A stretch of DNA of 20,969 nt from Botryllus schlosseri (lineage: Eukaryota; Chordata; Ascidiacea; Stolidobranchia; Styelidae), in contig ATSW01009054.1 of NCBI GenBank assembly GCA_000444245.1, forward strand, positions 1-20,969, in the 5' to 3' direction. The position numbers and the translations under genes were made by a program. This document shows positions 10,901 to 19,280 of the stretch, piece after piece (position 1 is the first letter of the stretch; every line of letters starts with the position of its first letter). The notes under the pieces were generated by a model that saw nothing but the letters and a program-made list of their open reading frames with translations, was not told the origin of the DNA and searched no databases.

Positions 10901-11560
10901 GTTTGTGACTATATTCATAAGATATTTCGTAAATATCACATTACACTATTTCCAGTGTCTTGTTGTTGCGGTCAATTAATGATCAGCTGATGTACTTGGA
11001 CAGAGCGTTCATCGACATGAATGGAATCGGAGAGAGAATCAATTTCAGGTATAATCTTGACGAAATGAGAATGGCTCTTAAAATTGGCTACTGACATTTC
11101 GTTACTGNACACAGACATGTGATTTACGCTCCGAGCTTACACAATACATACGCCAGTTCTGCATTTCCGGGTTTATCGGATTCGCTTTTTGATATTGAGG
11201 CGGACCCGGATCAACCAGGACGCTGGCGAGAGGTAATACTATAGGTATTACTAGTGATGATTTTCTGCTTCTTACTGGTCGAGGAGCAATATTCGAAAAT
11301 CGAAATTTAGAGAGCGAGAGATTTCGAAAGCAAAATTACATTATCTGTATATCACATGTAAATCCGCTGTACTATTTGAAGTTGATATGCCGATGGCACG
11401 ATACGGTGTAAATGTAGTTTTTGACCTATTATTTCAGGTCGAGCGTCAATATTCTATATTGCTATACCACATTGGTTCCGCTGCCGCAACTTTGCGAGAT
11501 GTTTACCCGATCAAAGGTCATTCCAACTTGAAGCCAAGTCAATCAAGAAGTCATCTATGA
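1804..11560 (+). CDS. FOLH1-like: Gene A: glutamate carboxypeptidase II-like (NAALADase/PSMA family, M28B), 15 coding exons
   Basis: Predicted type II membrane zinc exopeptidase that removes C-terminal residues from extracellular peptides. Exons: 1804-1997, 5947-6125, 6610-6719, 6782-6908, 6975-7154, 7453-7642, 7734-7819, 7917-8119, 8378-8616, 8680-8769, 9164 (or 9207)-9459, 9934-10018, 10956-11048, 11115-11232, 11438-11560 (TGA). All junctions are GT-AG and phases agree except at exon 10/11, where the better-aligned acceptor (9206) is one base out of phase and the upstream acceptor (9163) restores frame with 14 extra residues. Product is about 756-770 aa; human FOLH1 has 750. Zinc ligands H364, D374, E412, D440 and the His of YPVYHSVYE are present, as is catalytic base E411. 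The C terminus runs about 18 residues past the usual family end. Large introns: 1 (hAT element), 2 (484 bp, nothing recognised), 11 and 12 (repeat fragment). Family membership is certain; substrate is not. Confidence 0.93.
2446..2535. repeat. Fragment resembling a hAT-type terminus (ggtgtacc motif)
   Basis: Within intron 1, a segment starting CAGGGATCTTCAGCCGGG continues with mirrored and repeated gtgtac motifs (gggtgtatcgtacaccc, then three ggtgtacc units). This layout resembles the CAG-starting ends of hAT elements and the gtgtgccgcggcacac fragment at 19868. No matching opposite end or target duplication was found, so it is probably a solo end or a broken copy. Confidence 0.35.
3249..3380. 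repeat. Left subterminal GATTAC array of the hAT element
   Basis: Repeated GATTAC hexamers, often preceded by C, occur in runs of up to four with short interruptions. The same pattern in the opposite sense lies next to the right end (5526-5637). Subterminal repeats of this kind are typical transposase-binding sites in hAT elements; that role is inferred here. Confidence 0.7.
3752..4181. mobile_element. 430-bp MITE nested in the hAT element (gggttgc/ttaaac family, copy 1)
   Basis: Ends are TGGTAGCATTTAAAC on the left and GTTTCAAATGCAACCCTA on the right, an imperfect inverted pair. Exact 8-bp duplications ATTTATAG flank it (3744-3751 and 4182-4189). The interior includes the block tatgagcctacggacaac, also found in the sibling copy at 12836-13129, plus about 130 bp absent from that copy. 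It has no coding capacity. The 8-bp duplication points to a hAT-mobilised MITE, inserted after the host element. Confidence 0.85.
4708..4773 (-). repeat. Short dispersed repeat, copy 2
   Basis: In reverse complement this matches the stretch at 210-280 (CAG..CC.AAACAGCA, GTTGGTCT, CCCCATAG). It lies inside the 2.4-kb hAT element. Family unknown. Confidence 0.4.
5526..5637. repeat. Right subterminal GATTAC array of the hAT element
   Basis: GATTAC and GTAATC hexamers with interruptions, adjacent to the right inverted end of the element. Together with 3249-3380 they form its mirrored subterminal repeat region. Confidence 0.7.
6610..7819 (+). CDS. FOLH1-like: Gene A exons 3-7: apical (PA-like) domain
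   Basis: Exons 6610-6719, 6782-6908, 6975-7154, 7453-7642 and 7734-7819 encode the apical domain of the family, about residues 125-355. Recognisable blocks are [69 protein letters not shown] and [10 protein letters not shown]. The Arg of AQRGN matches human Arg210, which contacts glutamate, whereas the position of human Asn257 (YPAN) reads Leu (YPAL). The exon 4 acceptor is decided by the sibling gene, which has the same boundary. Confidence 0.9.
7917..8616 (+). CDS. FOLH1-like: Gene A exons 8-9: di-zinc catalytic core
   Basis: Exon 8 (7917-8119) encodes [17 protein letters not shown] and NWGAEEYG. Exon 9 (8378-8616) encodes [16 protein letters not shown]. By alignment with human GCPII these supply zinc ligands His377, Asp387, Glu425 and Asp453 and the catalytic base Glu424 (here H364, D374, E412, D440 and E411). 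The H-to-EE spacing of 47 residues equals that of the human enzyme. Human Arg463 of the arginine patch is replaced by Gln (LQVSA). Confidence 0.92.
9011..9135. repeat. Repeat-like segment in intron 10 (ggagccggat motif)
   Basis: The motif ggagccggat occurs twice (from about 9031 and 9070), and related agccggat and atccg motifs recur through the segment. It begins near gagctgggcatgg and lies just upstream of exon 11. It looks like a degraded transposon fragment. No clear inverted ends or target duplication were seen. Confidence 0.35.
9164..11560 (+). CDS. FOLH1-like: Gene A exons 11-15: end of peptidase domain and C-terminal helical domain
   Basis: Exon 11 contains [15 protein letters not shown], whose His is the last zinc ligand (human His553) preceded by the conserved Tyr552 equivalent. 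Exons 12-14 give the dimer-forming helical domain, with [13 protein letters not shown] and [19 protein letters not shown]. Human Lys699 in SSHNKYAG is Thr here (LHNTYAS). Exon 15 encodes [18 protein letters not shown], then an 18-residue tail not usual in the family. No canonical AATAAA lies close after the stop at 11558-11560. Confidence 0.88.
9733..9749 (+). terminator. Possible intronic polyadenylation signals in intron 11
   Basis: Two AATAAA hexamers (9733-9738 and 9744-9749) lie in intron 11, sense strand, about 275 bases past the exon 11 donor. If used, the transcript would end after exon 11, just beyond the last zinc ligand, losing the helical domain. Use is unproven. Confidence 0.25.
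10692..10795. repeat. hAT-end fragment in intron 12 (CAGAGGTGG type)
   Basis: Starts CAGAGGTGGTCAAAGTAGTC and continues with ctactcaagtag and aagtagaagt motifs. The same opening (CAGAGGTGGTCACTGTGGTC) and aagtactc motifs occur at 20875-20969. No opposite end was found, so it appears to be a solo or truncated copy. The rest of intron 12 (10019-10955) shows nothing recognisable. Confidence 0.45.
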
Positions 11561-12010
11561 CGAATAAGAAATCAGAACATCCATCTCATCATCATAATCA
11601 TTTTAATTATAATTTTTTCGATTCAAGATACTGCAAGAATTGTATATATTCACCATATGTTCATGTTCAGTCATGCAATGAAGCATGAACTTGGGCGGCA
11701 AAGCAGTCTGCAAAGCACATGCTTTGAGAACTCGCCCAGTATAGTTAGGCTACGTGGCTGTGCGAGTCCAGTAGAAAGTATCAGTTGTCTTTCATTCCGT
11801 TTCTATTCATTTTGATACTGCAATGTCTCCTGAGCCTGGTAAATATGCAATTTTCTGATCGCCGATTTCTACTAATTGGCTGTTCTGTGATATTAGAATA
11901 AGCTCCTTAGATCTGCGTGCGTGTTCAAGATTGCAAGAAAGTTCAGGGTCGTCGTTAGGCAGTACGCGACGAATAGTGCGTTACGTACGACAGAAATTGT
12001 AATACTATAC
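11561..12010. other. Gene A 3' flank, no recognised feature
   Basis: Should contain the gene A 3' UTR. It is A/T-rich just after the stop (taattataatttttt near 11610). No canonical polyadenylation hexamer and no further exon homologous to the family were seen. Confidence 0.3.
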
Positions 12011-12283
12011 TAGGGATACCATACGTCCTCTTTTAAGAGGACTTGACCTCTTTTTTGAAAATTTTGGTTAAATGCACGTGGAAGTTGGACTGAGATGTAG
12101 GGAATCAGCGCTCAAATAACGGTCCGGCGGACTTTTCGGGACTTGAGTCAGAAAAATGACCTTTTTTTGTTTGTTTTTAGTCATCCAACCACAAAGTCGG
12201 GAAAAATTTACCATTTTTTCCGGATGTCACTCCAGTATTAAAAGTGTCCTCTTTTCAGATTTCCAAAATTTGATAACCCCATA
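12011..12283. mobile_element. gtcctc-type MITE, copy 1
   Basis: Starts TAGGGATACCATACGTCCTC and ends near AAAATTTGATAACCCC. It shares with the copy at 19281-19578 the left end, the block atgacctttttttgt, the stretch tttaccattttttt-like and the right block gtgtcctctttt followed by agatttccaaaat. Possible imperfect flanks are tactatac (12003-12010) and tgctatac (12284-12291). The right boundary is uncertain by a few bases. It has no coding capacity. Confidence 0.65.
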
Positions 12284-12561
12284 TGCTATACCTACCCCGA
12301 TCATGATCCAAACTATATCGTTTCATGCATTAAGTTGCTGCCCCGACAGCTAGACAGTTACACAGTGTTGTCGATTGTTGTATTCATGGTGTTTTTCGGA
12401 TGCAATGGTATTTACACCATGATGGCTGATACTATATCTTCTATGAATCCATTCGACATGAAGCACGGTCAACTTCTAGAGTAGACTGTCTTAGACACCG
12501 CTTACGTGGATCAGATGGCGAGGAGGAGCCCAGATAAACCTCTAACACTTGGGAAGGAATT

Positions 12562-12690
12562 CTGGAGTTAGCGTAGTGGTGCCTGCTACCTGGGCTGCCT
12601 GGGTTCGATTCCGGGTCGGTATCGGGTCGATATCGGGTCTCCTCTTTCTCTGCTTCGTTGTTCTTAAGGCGACAAAAAAGCTCAAAAAAA
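12562..12690 (+). mobile_element. tRNA-derived SINE-like unit
   Basis: An RNA polymerase III A box (TTAGCGTAGTGG, 12568-12579) and a perfect B box (GGTTCGATTCC, 12602-12612) lie in the right order. They are about 11 bases closer than in a true tRNA, so no full cloverleaf forms. A body with a triplicated tatcgggtc-like motif and an A-rich tract (aaaaaag, near 12680-12690) follows. The best reading is a degraded tRNA-derived SINE; the 3' boundary is approximate. Confidence 0.5.
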
Positions 12691-12835
12691 AGATCCGATG
12701 AAAGGACGCACTCACACGGAATGGAAAGAGGAAGAGAGAGTCGCGGGATAGAGGTAAACATCGAAAAAGAACTGACATCGGGCACTAGGTCGAGTTGGAT
12801 GCCAGTTTAATAGGCCGCAGCTGGCCGTTCGGCAT

Positions 12836-13129
12836 TAAGGTTGCTTATAAAACACGGTGTTTTAAAACACTTTGTTGAAACGTGTTTTAAACATTGTTTT
12901 AAACAAATGCCTTTTGGAAAAAACAAAATTGTTCAAACGTTGTCTAATAATGACATAATTGTGTAAATGCGTCCGAAAAAACATGTAGTATGAGACTACG
13001 GACGATTTGCACCCAAAATAGTCGACGTATACGATGTGGGGTGGCTGGAACCCTCGAAGTCGTCGTCGGCAAGGGCCTTGTTTTAAACATGTTTGTTTCA
13101 AATTGATTGTTGTTTTAAAGGCAACCCTA
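12836..13129. mobile_element. 294-bp MITE (gggttgc/ttaaac family, copy 2)
   Basis: Ends are TAAGGTTGCTTATAAAAC and GTTTTAAAGGCAACCCTA. Exact 8-bp duplications TTCGGCAT flank it (12828-12835 and 13130-13137). It is a sibling of the element at 3752-4181, sharing ttttaaacaaa, the tatgagacta/cctacggac block and the cgacgta block, but is about 136 bp shorter in the middle. A hAT-mobilised MITE with no coding capacity. Confidence 0.85.
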
Positions 13130-13137
13130 TTCGGCAT

Positions 13138-14186
13138 CCTCCTGTCTGTTCATTACATTGCATTGTGTCTTACGGCATTGTAGCCTACATTGTGTGTGTC
13201 TTGATCAGATGAAAATATGATCTGACGATTACTATATATTATTATTGATTATTTACTAGAACTAGCAACTCATTAGCGTTGTTGCTGTGGATCATACCAC
13301 TACGCCATCTCGCCACGCTACACGATGTGTTGTCAGATAGTATTGAAGTTAAACGAGCAAACTTTTTATGACTGGTTAACAACCAGTGGTTATAAATATA
13401 TCACTGCTTTGCAACAAATTAATCAAAACTTGATAGAATAACGGATAATGGATGGCAATGCGAGTCAGACAATGTAGCCAGCACAAAGTACGTTGTACAT
13501 TCTGACGTCATGCGGATATTAAAGTTCGGCTCCAATTTTACACGAGTTATTTTTCGCGAACAAAGTTGATATCTTAACGGCAATCGATGCTGTATATTAT
13601 GTTTATGGTGATCGTAGACTGGCACCTTCGATCACTGAGCCAGACTTACAGCGACTGTGCTCATTAAAGCAAGGACATATTTCTTCTCGAGATAGTAAAT
13701 TATAAAGTGCCTTTTGTATTCCATAAATATTTTAGATGAGGTGTGTCGCTGAATCTTGAAATTTTATATAGTGTATCGCAAGTTCAAAATTTGATCTGAC
13801 ATGGAACGTAACACATATAGGCCTGCGAACATGAATAAATTTCTATCGTTGACCTGAACAAGTCCAACGTAGGTGAAAATCTATAAAATTGTTGGTCTGG
13901 TGCTGCTCTCTATTTTACGGGCATGGTTAGCGTGTGTGTTGATGATGTATATAAATTGTGTTTCGTATATGATAGTAGCTCCTCTGATATGTTGCATTTC
14001 ATGACGTTTTTCCAATTTATTCACTTCATGTTAAGCCTATTTGAACTGCCAACTGAATCTGACTGCACCCAGAATGCGAAATAGTGAGAGACTTACTGAA
14101 ATACTGTTTATTCATACGAGCGGTGCGTTAAACGATCTGCATCCCATGGGCATAACTTCAGCTGCTACGATTCACATGTTTCGAAG
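13138..14186. other. Spacer between genes A and B, no recognised gene
   Basis: About 1 kb of A/T-rich sequence without exon homology, tRNA, or paired transposon ends that I could match. The promoter and any non-coding first exon of gene B should lie here or immediately upstream; no core-promoter motif is convincing. Confidence 0.3.
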
Positions 14187-14270
14187 ACGCTGATGGTAAC
14201 GTTAAAGTTGTGCATTTTACAGTATTGTTTCAATATATCAGCTTCATGCTAATATTGTTGCAGTTTTAAA
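14187..14270 (+). promoter_or_regulatory. 5' leader of gene B with conserved splice acceptors
   Basis: Matches the leader of gene A: cgctgatggtaacgttaa, gcattttacag and, just before the start, a ctaa branch-like motif with acceptor attgttgcag ending at 14263. Seven bases (ttttaaa) then precede the ATG, as in gene A. This supports the start codon and a 5' UTR intron shared by both paralogues. Confidence 0.5.
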
Positions 14271-17200
14271 ATGGCGTCGGTTAAACATGTCACTTTATTG
14301 CTCATCGGAAGTGCGGCGGTTGGAATTCTAATGGGGTTTCTCATCGGGTGGTTTAGCAACAACGCAGGACCCGCCGCCTCTGCACCTCCACCAAGGGCAG
14401 ATCCTACCGTTTCAAAAACTCTGATGGAGGAAATCAACTCCGGCGAGATTGAAAAGTATTTGGAGTAAGTCGGACCTGACTGTAGCCAATATAGGCTACT
14501 CATAGAATTTCGTTATAGTCGGTATAGCGAGCCTATCATTGCACCTGTACACTGCGTACAGTACACCTATACCGATAGCTTTGTCGATTCGATAAACCCT
14601 GATTCTAGCAACACCTGTAAAATATGATGCCAGGTCCGGATTCCATTTTATGAAACAGGATTGAATCCGGATCCCGAAAAAACATGATCCGTACATTTCT
14701 GTTGTTAGTGTGAAGAATGATTTCACAGCCGCTTTGAAATGGAGTGTCAACATAAACTTTAAAAATGTCTTCATTTTCAGGTATCTTACAGCTGAACCTC
14801 ATATCGCTGGCCGTGGCGTTGCTGAAGTAAAACTAGTCGACTATATAAAGAACTTGTGGACTGACTTCGGGCTTCACGTCGAAGTGCATCCGTATGAAGT
14901 TCTTCTGTCATATCCCGACCAAGAAGACTCGAACCTGATATCCATTTTACTAGATAATGGTAAGGGAATGATGCCTATGCCTGCTTCCTAAATTTCCAAT
15001 ACATACTCTTCCTTATGTAGCATCCTAGAAGTACGGTACGCTACTATCTCAATTTCGTACCGTATCCTAGGCTACTTGCAGTTGTATCGTACCTTTAGCC
15101 AAAATCCAATCTTGGCGTGCCAAATCTCGCATACCGTACCGAACTAAGAATTTGGTACTGATGTGATGGGTGATGGGTTTTTAGAACGAGTCAAGTCAAA
15201 AGGCCAGTCGCGGGCCATAATAAATGGTCAATTGGACCGCACTTCGGGTCATCTCTGGTACAGATAGTTGATAGTGTTCCGAACACAGTTTTGTATCAAC
15301 AGGCACAGAGATCGAGAAATCGACGCCATCAGAAAAGGTATTAGATAAAACACAAGAGAGCGACAAAGTAGTAAATCCATTCAACGCATACTCCGCCACT
15401 GGGGATGTCATGGTTTGTGCCACGCTTCGCGCCTGATTTGTGAAATAGGATGTTGCCTGATGAATATTACATTCTCTGCATTCAGGGGAACCTTGTTTAT
15501 GTGAATTACGGACGCGTCGAGGATTTCATAAGACTAACTCGTGATCTTGGAGTCGATCCGTCGGGTCACGTGTGTATTTCCAGATACGGGAGAATATTTC
15601 GAGGGTCAAAAGGTGATCAGAAATGCGTCGCATACCCCAGTCCATAGATTGGGTGATGGAAATCACAACGTAATGCATTCTTCATTCAGCGTACCTCGCC
15701 CAGGAGTATGGCTGCAAAGGGCTGGTCATATATTCGGATCCGATCGGTTGCACCGTGCCTTATGTAAATCCGTATCCCGACAGTTGGTTTTTACCGGGGA
15801 CCGGTGCTCAGCGCGGTAATTTACAAGCATACAAGGGAGATCCTCTCACTCCGCAATATCCGGCTTTGGGTACGTGCAAGCAATGGTCCCTCTAGGCTGC
15901 GCACGTGCGCAAATGTGCAGTGCTTTCACGGTCTCTGCGCACAGAAAATCTAAGTTGCGCACAAAAATCCGAAACGATGACCTTTTTTTAGTCGTTACGC
16001 ACTGCGTTCCAAGGGTCTGCGCAGTGAGTTGGTGAGTGTGCGCAGACCCGTCAAAAATTAGAGGTAACATTGCGTGCAAGTTGTGCGTTTTTCACTAATT
16101 GGAATAGGTTGCGTGTGTGACGTGCATAATAGTGAGTGACGAGACCGAATTACATGCATTGTCGCCGATAGGCCGCGCTTGCAAGTTCAACCGATGTCGA
16201 TTCCGAATCCTCAGAGCAGTGGTTCCCAACCTTTTTGTCTTCATTCCCCACTTACGATTTATTCCGAGTCTTCATTCTCCACTACTCAAAACTCTTATAT
16301 ACCCTTTAAACTAAGGGTTATTATATTTTGAGATCCTAAGAAGATGACACTTCTTATAAATTCTTAAAGCTCCAAGAAGACTGGTGATTTAATAAAAATT
16401 TCGACCGATAGTATTGTGGTGACTAAAATAACGGTCACCACTTTCACTCGGCTCACGATATATTTTACGAAACTCTGACGTTTGCCGCGTCAGAGTCGCA
16501 TTTTTGTGGCATTTAATTTCTTTTCATAGAAAATGAGGACAAATTCCCAAAACAGAGGACATTTAGGTGCCCTCAGAGGNCACTTTCGATTTATGACTTC
16601 AGACACATACTTTCCAGAGCCGCTAACTGGTAACGGTTATCGCGCGTGTGTCTCCATAAATATGTAGACCATCCTTTATATAACGTTTAACAAATGCTTC
16701 TATTCCCCACTAGAAACCACTGAATTCCCCACCAGTGGGGAATACCCCACGGGTTGGGAACCGCTGCCTTAGAGGCATATCCCGACTCCCCAACGCCACC
16801 CAAACGTTTCAAGCTACTAGCTATATCTTACAAAAAACTATGAATAATAATCTGCAACGTGAATGCATGCACCAAACGGTACATTAAGTTCATATAATGC
16901 AGCCGCGATCGTAGCCAAATCGTAGGCAAGCTGAAAATCGGCCGCTGAAGAGTGTGGGAAAACAAATCGTAGTTTTCTTTACCACCTAAAGCCACTTAAC
17001 TGTAAAAATGCAACATCTGGCATATTTACTGACGTAGCTGATAGCATATCTATTTTGTAAGAATTTCTGACGACATTAGACGAGTCTGGGCAGTATAGCG
17101 GTAACCCAACCATTGTTATGTAGGCTATGCTATGGTACGTATCGCGTATGAGAAAGTAGCATGAAGTTTCACCCTCTAGCACTCCTTTCTATCAAGATAG

Positions 17201-17965
17201 ATACCGCATGGCGAATGCGGGAAAACGAAACAACACTACCGAAAATTCCTGTGACTCCTATTGGTTACGATGATGCCGTCAAATACATGGGGAAGATGGG
17301 AGGAAAAGAGGCCCCAGTGGACTGGGTCGGCGGGATGGCAATTACGTACAAGCTCGGACCAGGGTTTGAGGGTGAACTGAATAAAACTGGGCGAGTACAT
17401 TTGGCAACCAACTAAATTATAATATCGTCTTCCATTATTACGAATGTATGCGATGTGATAAATGGATAAGGGTGATATCGTCACGGTGGAATCACATTAG
17501 CTTACGTCCATTTTATAAATTTTGAGATCCATTTTTCAAATTTTTAGAAAATCAAGTTTTTGCAAAATTTTCACTTTTTTCGGCCATATCTTGGCCATGC
17601 TTATTGCTTGTGTTCTGCATATGGTTTACAAGTTATCATGGCTGAAAGAAAATGAAAACTTTACATGAAATTAATTTTCTCAAACTCCCAGTTATCGACT
17701 ATAATTTATTCTGATTCGCATCCCGTTAACTCTATCGCCGGGCACATGAAGTATGCATTGTACCTTGTCCAATGTGGATACAGTGATTAAAAACTTCAGT
17801 CCAGTGACTGGTTTCGAAAATTTTTCCATTGCTTGGATGGCTTCAGAGTGGTTAAGATTATTACCATCGAATTTCTTAGGCAAATCAAGATGCACGTCAC
17901 GACAAAGAATGAAATCGCCACAACTCGTAATATTTTTGGTTATATCAAAGGATCGGTTGAGCCAG
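14271..17965 (+). CDS. FOLH1-like: Gene B: tandem paralogue of gene A, exons 1-7 only (partial)
   Basis: GCPII-like type II membrane peptidase paralogue. Exons: 14271-14464, 14781-14959, 15303-15412, 15486-15612, 15690-15869, 17201-17390 and 17880-17965. Every exon length and phase equals gene A (194, 179, 110, 127, 180, 190, 86). It encodes the membrane anchor (LMGFLIGWF) and the whole apical domain; exon 4 differs from A at 2 of 42 residues and exon 5 at about 8 of 60. Intron 6 has a GC donor (gcgagt) where A has gtgagc. Intron 5 (1.33 kb against 0.30 kb in A) holds two hAT-type elements; its last 430 bases and intron 6 show nothing else. After exon 7 no sequence like exon 8 ([13 protein letters not shown]) appears in 3 kb, where A needs 97 bases. 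Either a long intron runs past the window or the gene is a 5' fragment without zinc ligands. The open frame throughout argues for recent constraint. Confidence 0.85.
15024..15071. repeat. Short inverted repeat in intron 2 of gene B
   Basis: Arms CCTAGAAGTACGGTACG (15024-15040) and CGTACCGTATCCTAGG (15056-15071) pair with a few mismatches around a 15-base loop. Further gtacc motifs follow to about 15150. Possibly a degraded MITE; no target duplication was found. Confidence 0.4.
15881..16072. mobile_element. 192-bp MITE 11 bases inside gene B intron 5
   Basis: Ends are CAATGGTCCCTCTAGGCTGC and, inverted, CAATGTTACCTCTAATTT. Exact 8-bp duplications CGTGCAAG flank it (15873-15880 and 16073-16080). 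Several tgcgcac motifs fill the interior. It also carries gatgacctttttttagtcg (15976-15994), a block shared with the gtcctc elements. The left duplication overlaps the donor gtacgt of exon 5 (15870-15875), so the insertion lies almost at the splice site while leaving the donor intact. Confidence 0.85.
16217..16766. mobile_element. 550-bp hAT-type element in gene B intron 5
   Basis: Starts CAGTGGTTCCCAACC and ends GGTTGGGAACCGCTG, a near-perfect inverted pair. Flanks are cctcagag (16209-16216) and ccttagag (16767-16774), an 8-bp duplication with one difference. Repeated ttccccac motifs lie near both ends. A gtcctc-like block (gaggacaaattcc, agaggacattt; 16535-16575) with an ambiguous base at 16580 sits inside. 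No coding capacity was seen. Confidence 0.8.
17391..17396 (+). other. GC splice donor of gene B intron 6
   Basis: Where gene A exon 6 ends at GG followed by gtgagc, gene B reads GG followed by gcgagt. The exon length of 190 and the reading phase into exon 7 are kept only if GC is the donor. The next GT, four bases on, would shift the frame. GC-AG introns are a known minor class processed by the normal spliceosome. Confidence 0.7.
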
Positions 17966-18200
17966 GTCGGTGTTACAGATTACATAAGATATACAACATC
18001 CAGGCTAAAAAGCGAATGTCATAATAACGAGCCATTCTAAAATGCGGGTTATTCAAAATGCTGACGATTACCCCTGACGAGAGTCAACCGAAAATATTCG
18101 GGTTCATATCAATATGAATATACTATTCAATTGTATATTGAAGTCCTGTACCTCAGTGTTGGGATCAAGTCACGAGTCATCTCGAGTCATTGCACATTTT

Positions 18201-18334
18201 GACTCAAGTCAAGTCAAGTCAAGTCAATCGATTTTCGAAGGTGACTCGGGTGATTCGAGTCAAGTCAAGTCACTTGTTTTTTAGAGGTGACTCGAGTCAA
18301 GTCAAGTCAAGTCAAGTCACGAGTCAGGTCAGAA
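18201..18334 (+). repeat. GTCAA/GAGTC repeat array
   Basis: Multiple tandem AAGTC pentamers (four or more in a row in two places) separated by cgagtca motifs form the left subterminal region of the 18154-19588 element. A shorter run lies near its right end. Such subterminal repeats may be transposase-binding sites, by analogy with other hAT elements. Confidence 0.65.
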
Positions 18335-18723
18335 TTCAGGTCAAATTGTATTTTCGAAGTATGAGTGATGATTAGGGCGAATTGTTTTGACATGTCAAAA
18401 AAAGTAAAAATTTTGTCAAAATTGTAGCGTTAGGTCAAAAAATGTCAAAATAGTTTACGAAGTCAAAATTCTTTTGCAACCCGCATTTCGTTTGTATCGT
18501 AGATTTTGCACTGTCATAGTATCGCCTACCGTTGTAGACGGCCCATTGTCTGCTCATTGTGAATCATAAACCTTAAAATGAAACAAATAGGTTGACATGG
18601 TGTTATGCTCAACGTACCGCAATATCCTAATTGAAGCAAGACTGCGTGTGCATTGCATTGTCCTTCTATCAAGAAGCGCATGATGAAAAATTGTGATGCA
18701 GACAACATTGTCAGAATGTAGCA

Positions 18724-18819
18724 AACAGCAGTGTACTCACAACTTCAGTGTTGACAGCCAACAACTGCTGCTTTGCAGTTGTTGGCTGTCAACACTGAAG
18801 TTGTGAGTACACTGCTGTT
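18724..18819. repeat. Perfect 45-bp palindrome with 6-base loop
   Basis: The arm 18724-18768 is the exact reverse complement of 18775-18819, with loop TGCTTT. The loop region and its flanks (ctgctgctttgcag) recur right after the right arm (18820-18832), as if copied back. It could form a 45-bp hairpin in DNA or RNA. It lies inside the 18154-19588 element and has no inverted-end or target-duplication signature of its own. Confidence 0.9.
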
Positions 18820-19280
18820 GCTGCTTTGCAGCTTGACCGTTCTTTCGCTATTCTTGGTAATCTACTTAGTAAGGACAGAAACTTTCTACCAGAGAATGTA
18901 GGAAAGTATCTTTCGTTGTTGTACTAGCCTACAACAAATTTTAATTATTTCTACCATATTACATGATGTAACTACTGGAATTCTTTAGATGGCCAGATTT
19001 CGTTAAAATATAGTTTTTTCCTAGAAATTTGTCAGTTTTTGAGTCACGAAATTTTTTTCAGGCCAAACTACTTCGTTAGGACAGACAGTTCCAACCAAAA
19101 ACGAAGATAAGTAGTTCAATTCTAACAATATGTGGTAAAACACCTAATTTGCATACGTTAGGTCAAAATTTGGTCAAAATTAAGTTTTTTAAGGTAAAAA
19201 AAAGTCAATCCACATTTCTGAAGTGCCGAGTCAAGTCAAGTCAAGTCATATGACAAAGTTGACACTAGTCATCACAACAC

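Noticed and set aside
12562-12640. A functional tRNA gene
   Set aside because: A and B boxes are about 11 bases too close and no anticodon arm or acceptor pairing can be drawn; a degraded SINE head is a better reading.
12441-12785. Two overlapping minus-strand open frames in the spacer
   Set aside because: They run over the tRNA-derived unit and simple-sequence flanks; no domain and no splice context.
17753-18040. Open frames around exon 7 of gene B as separate proteins, or 17966-18040 as exon 8
   Set aside because: Only 17880-17965 matches the paralogue; the following bases show none of the [10 protein letters not shown] or AEEYG blocks of exon 8.
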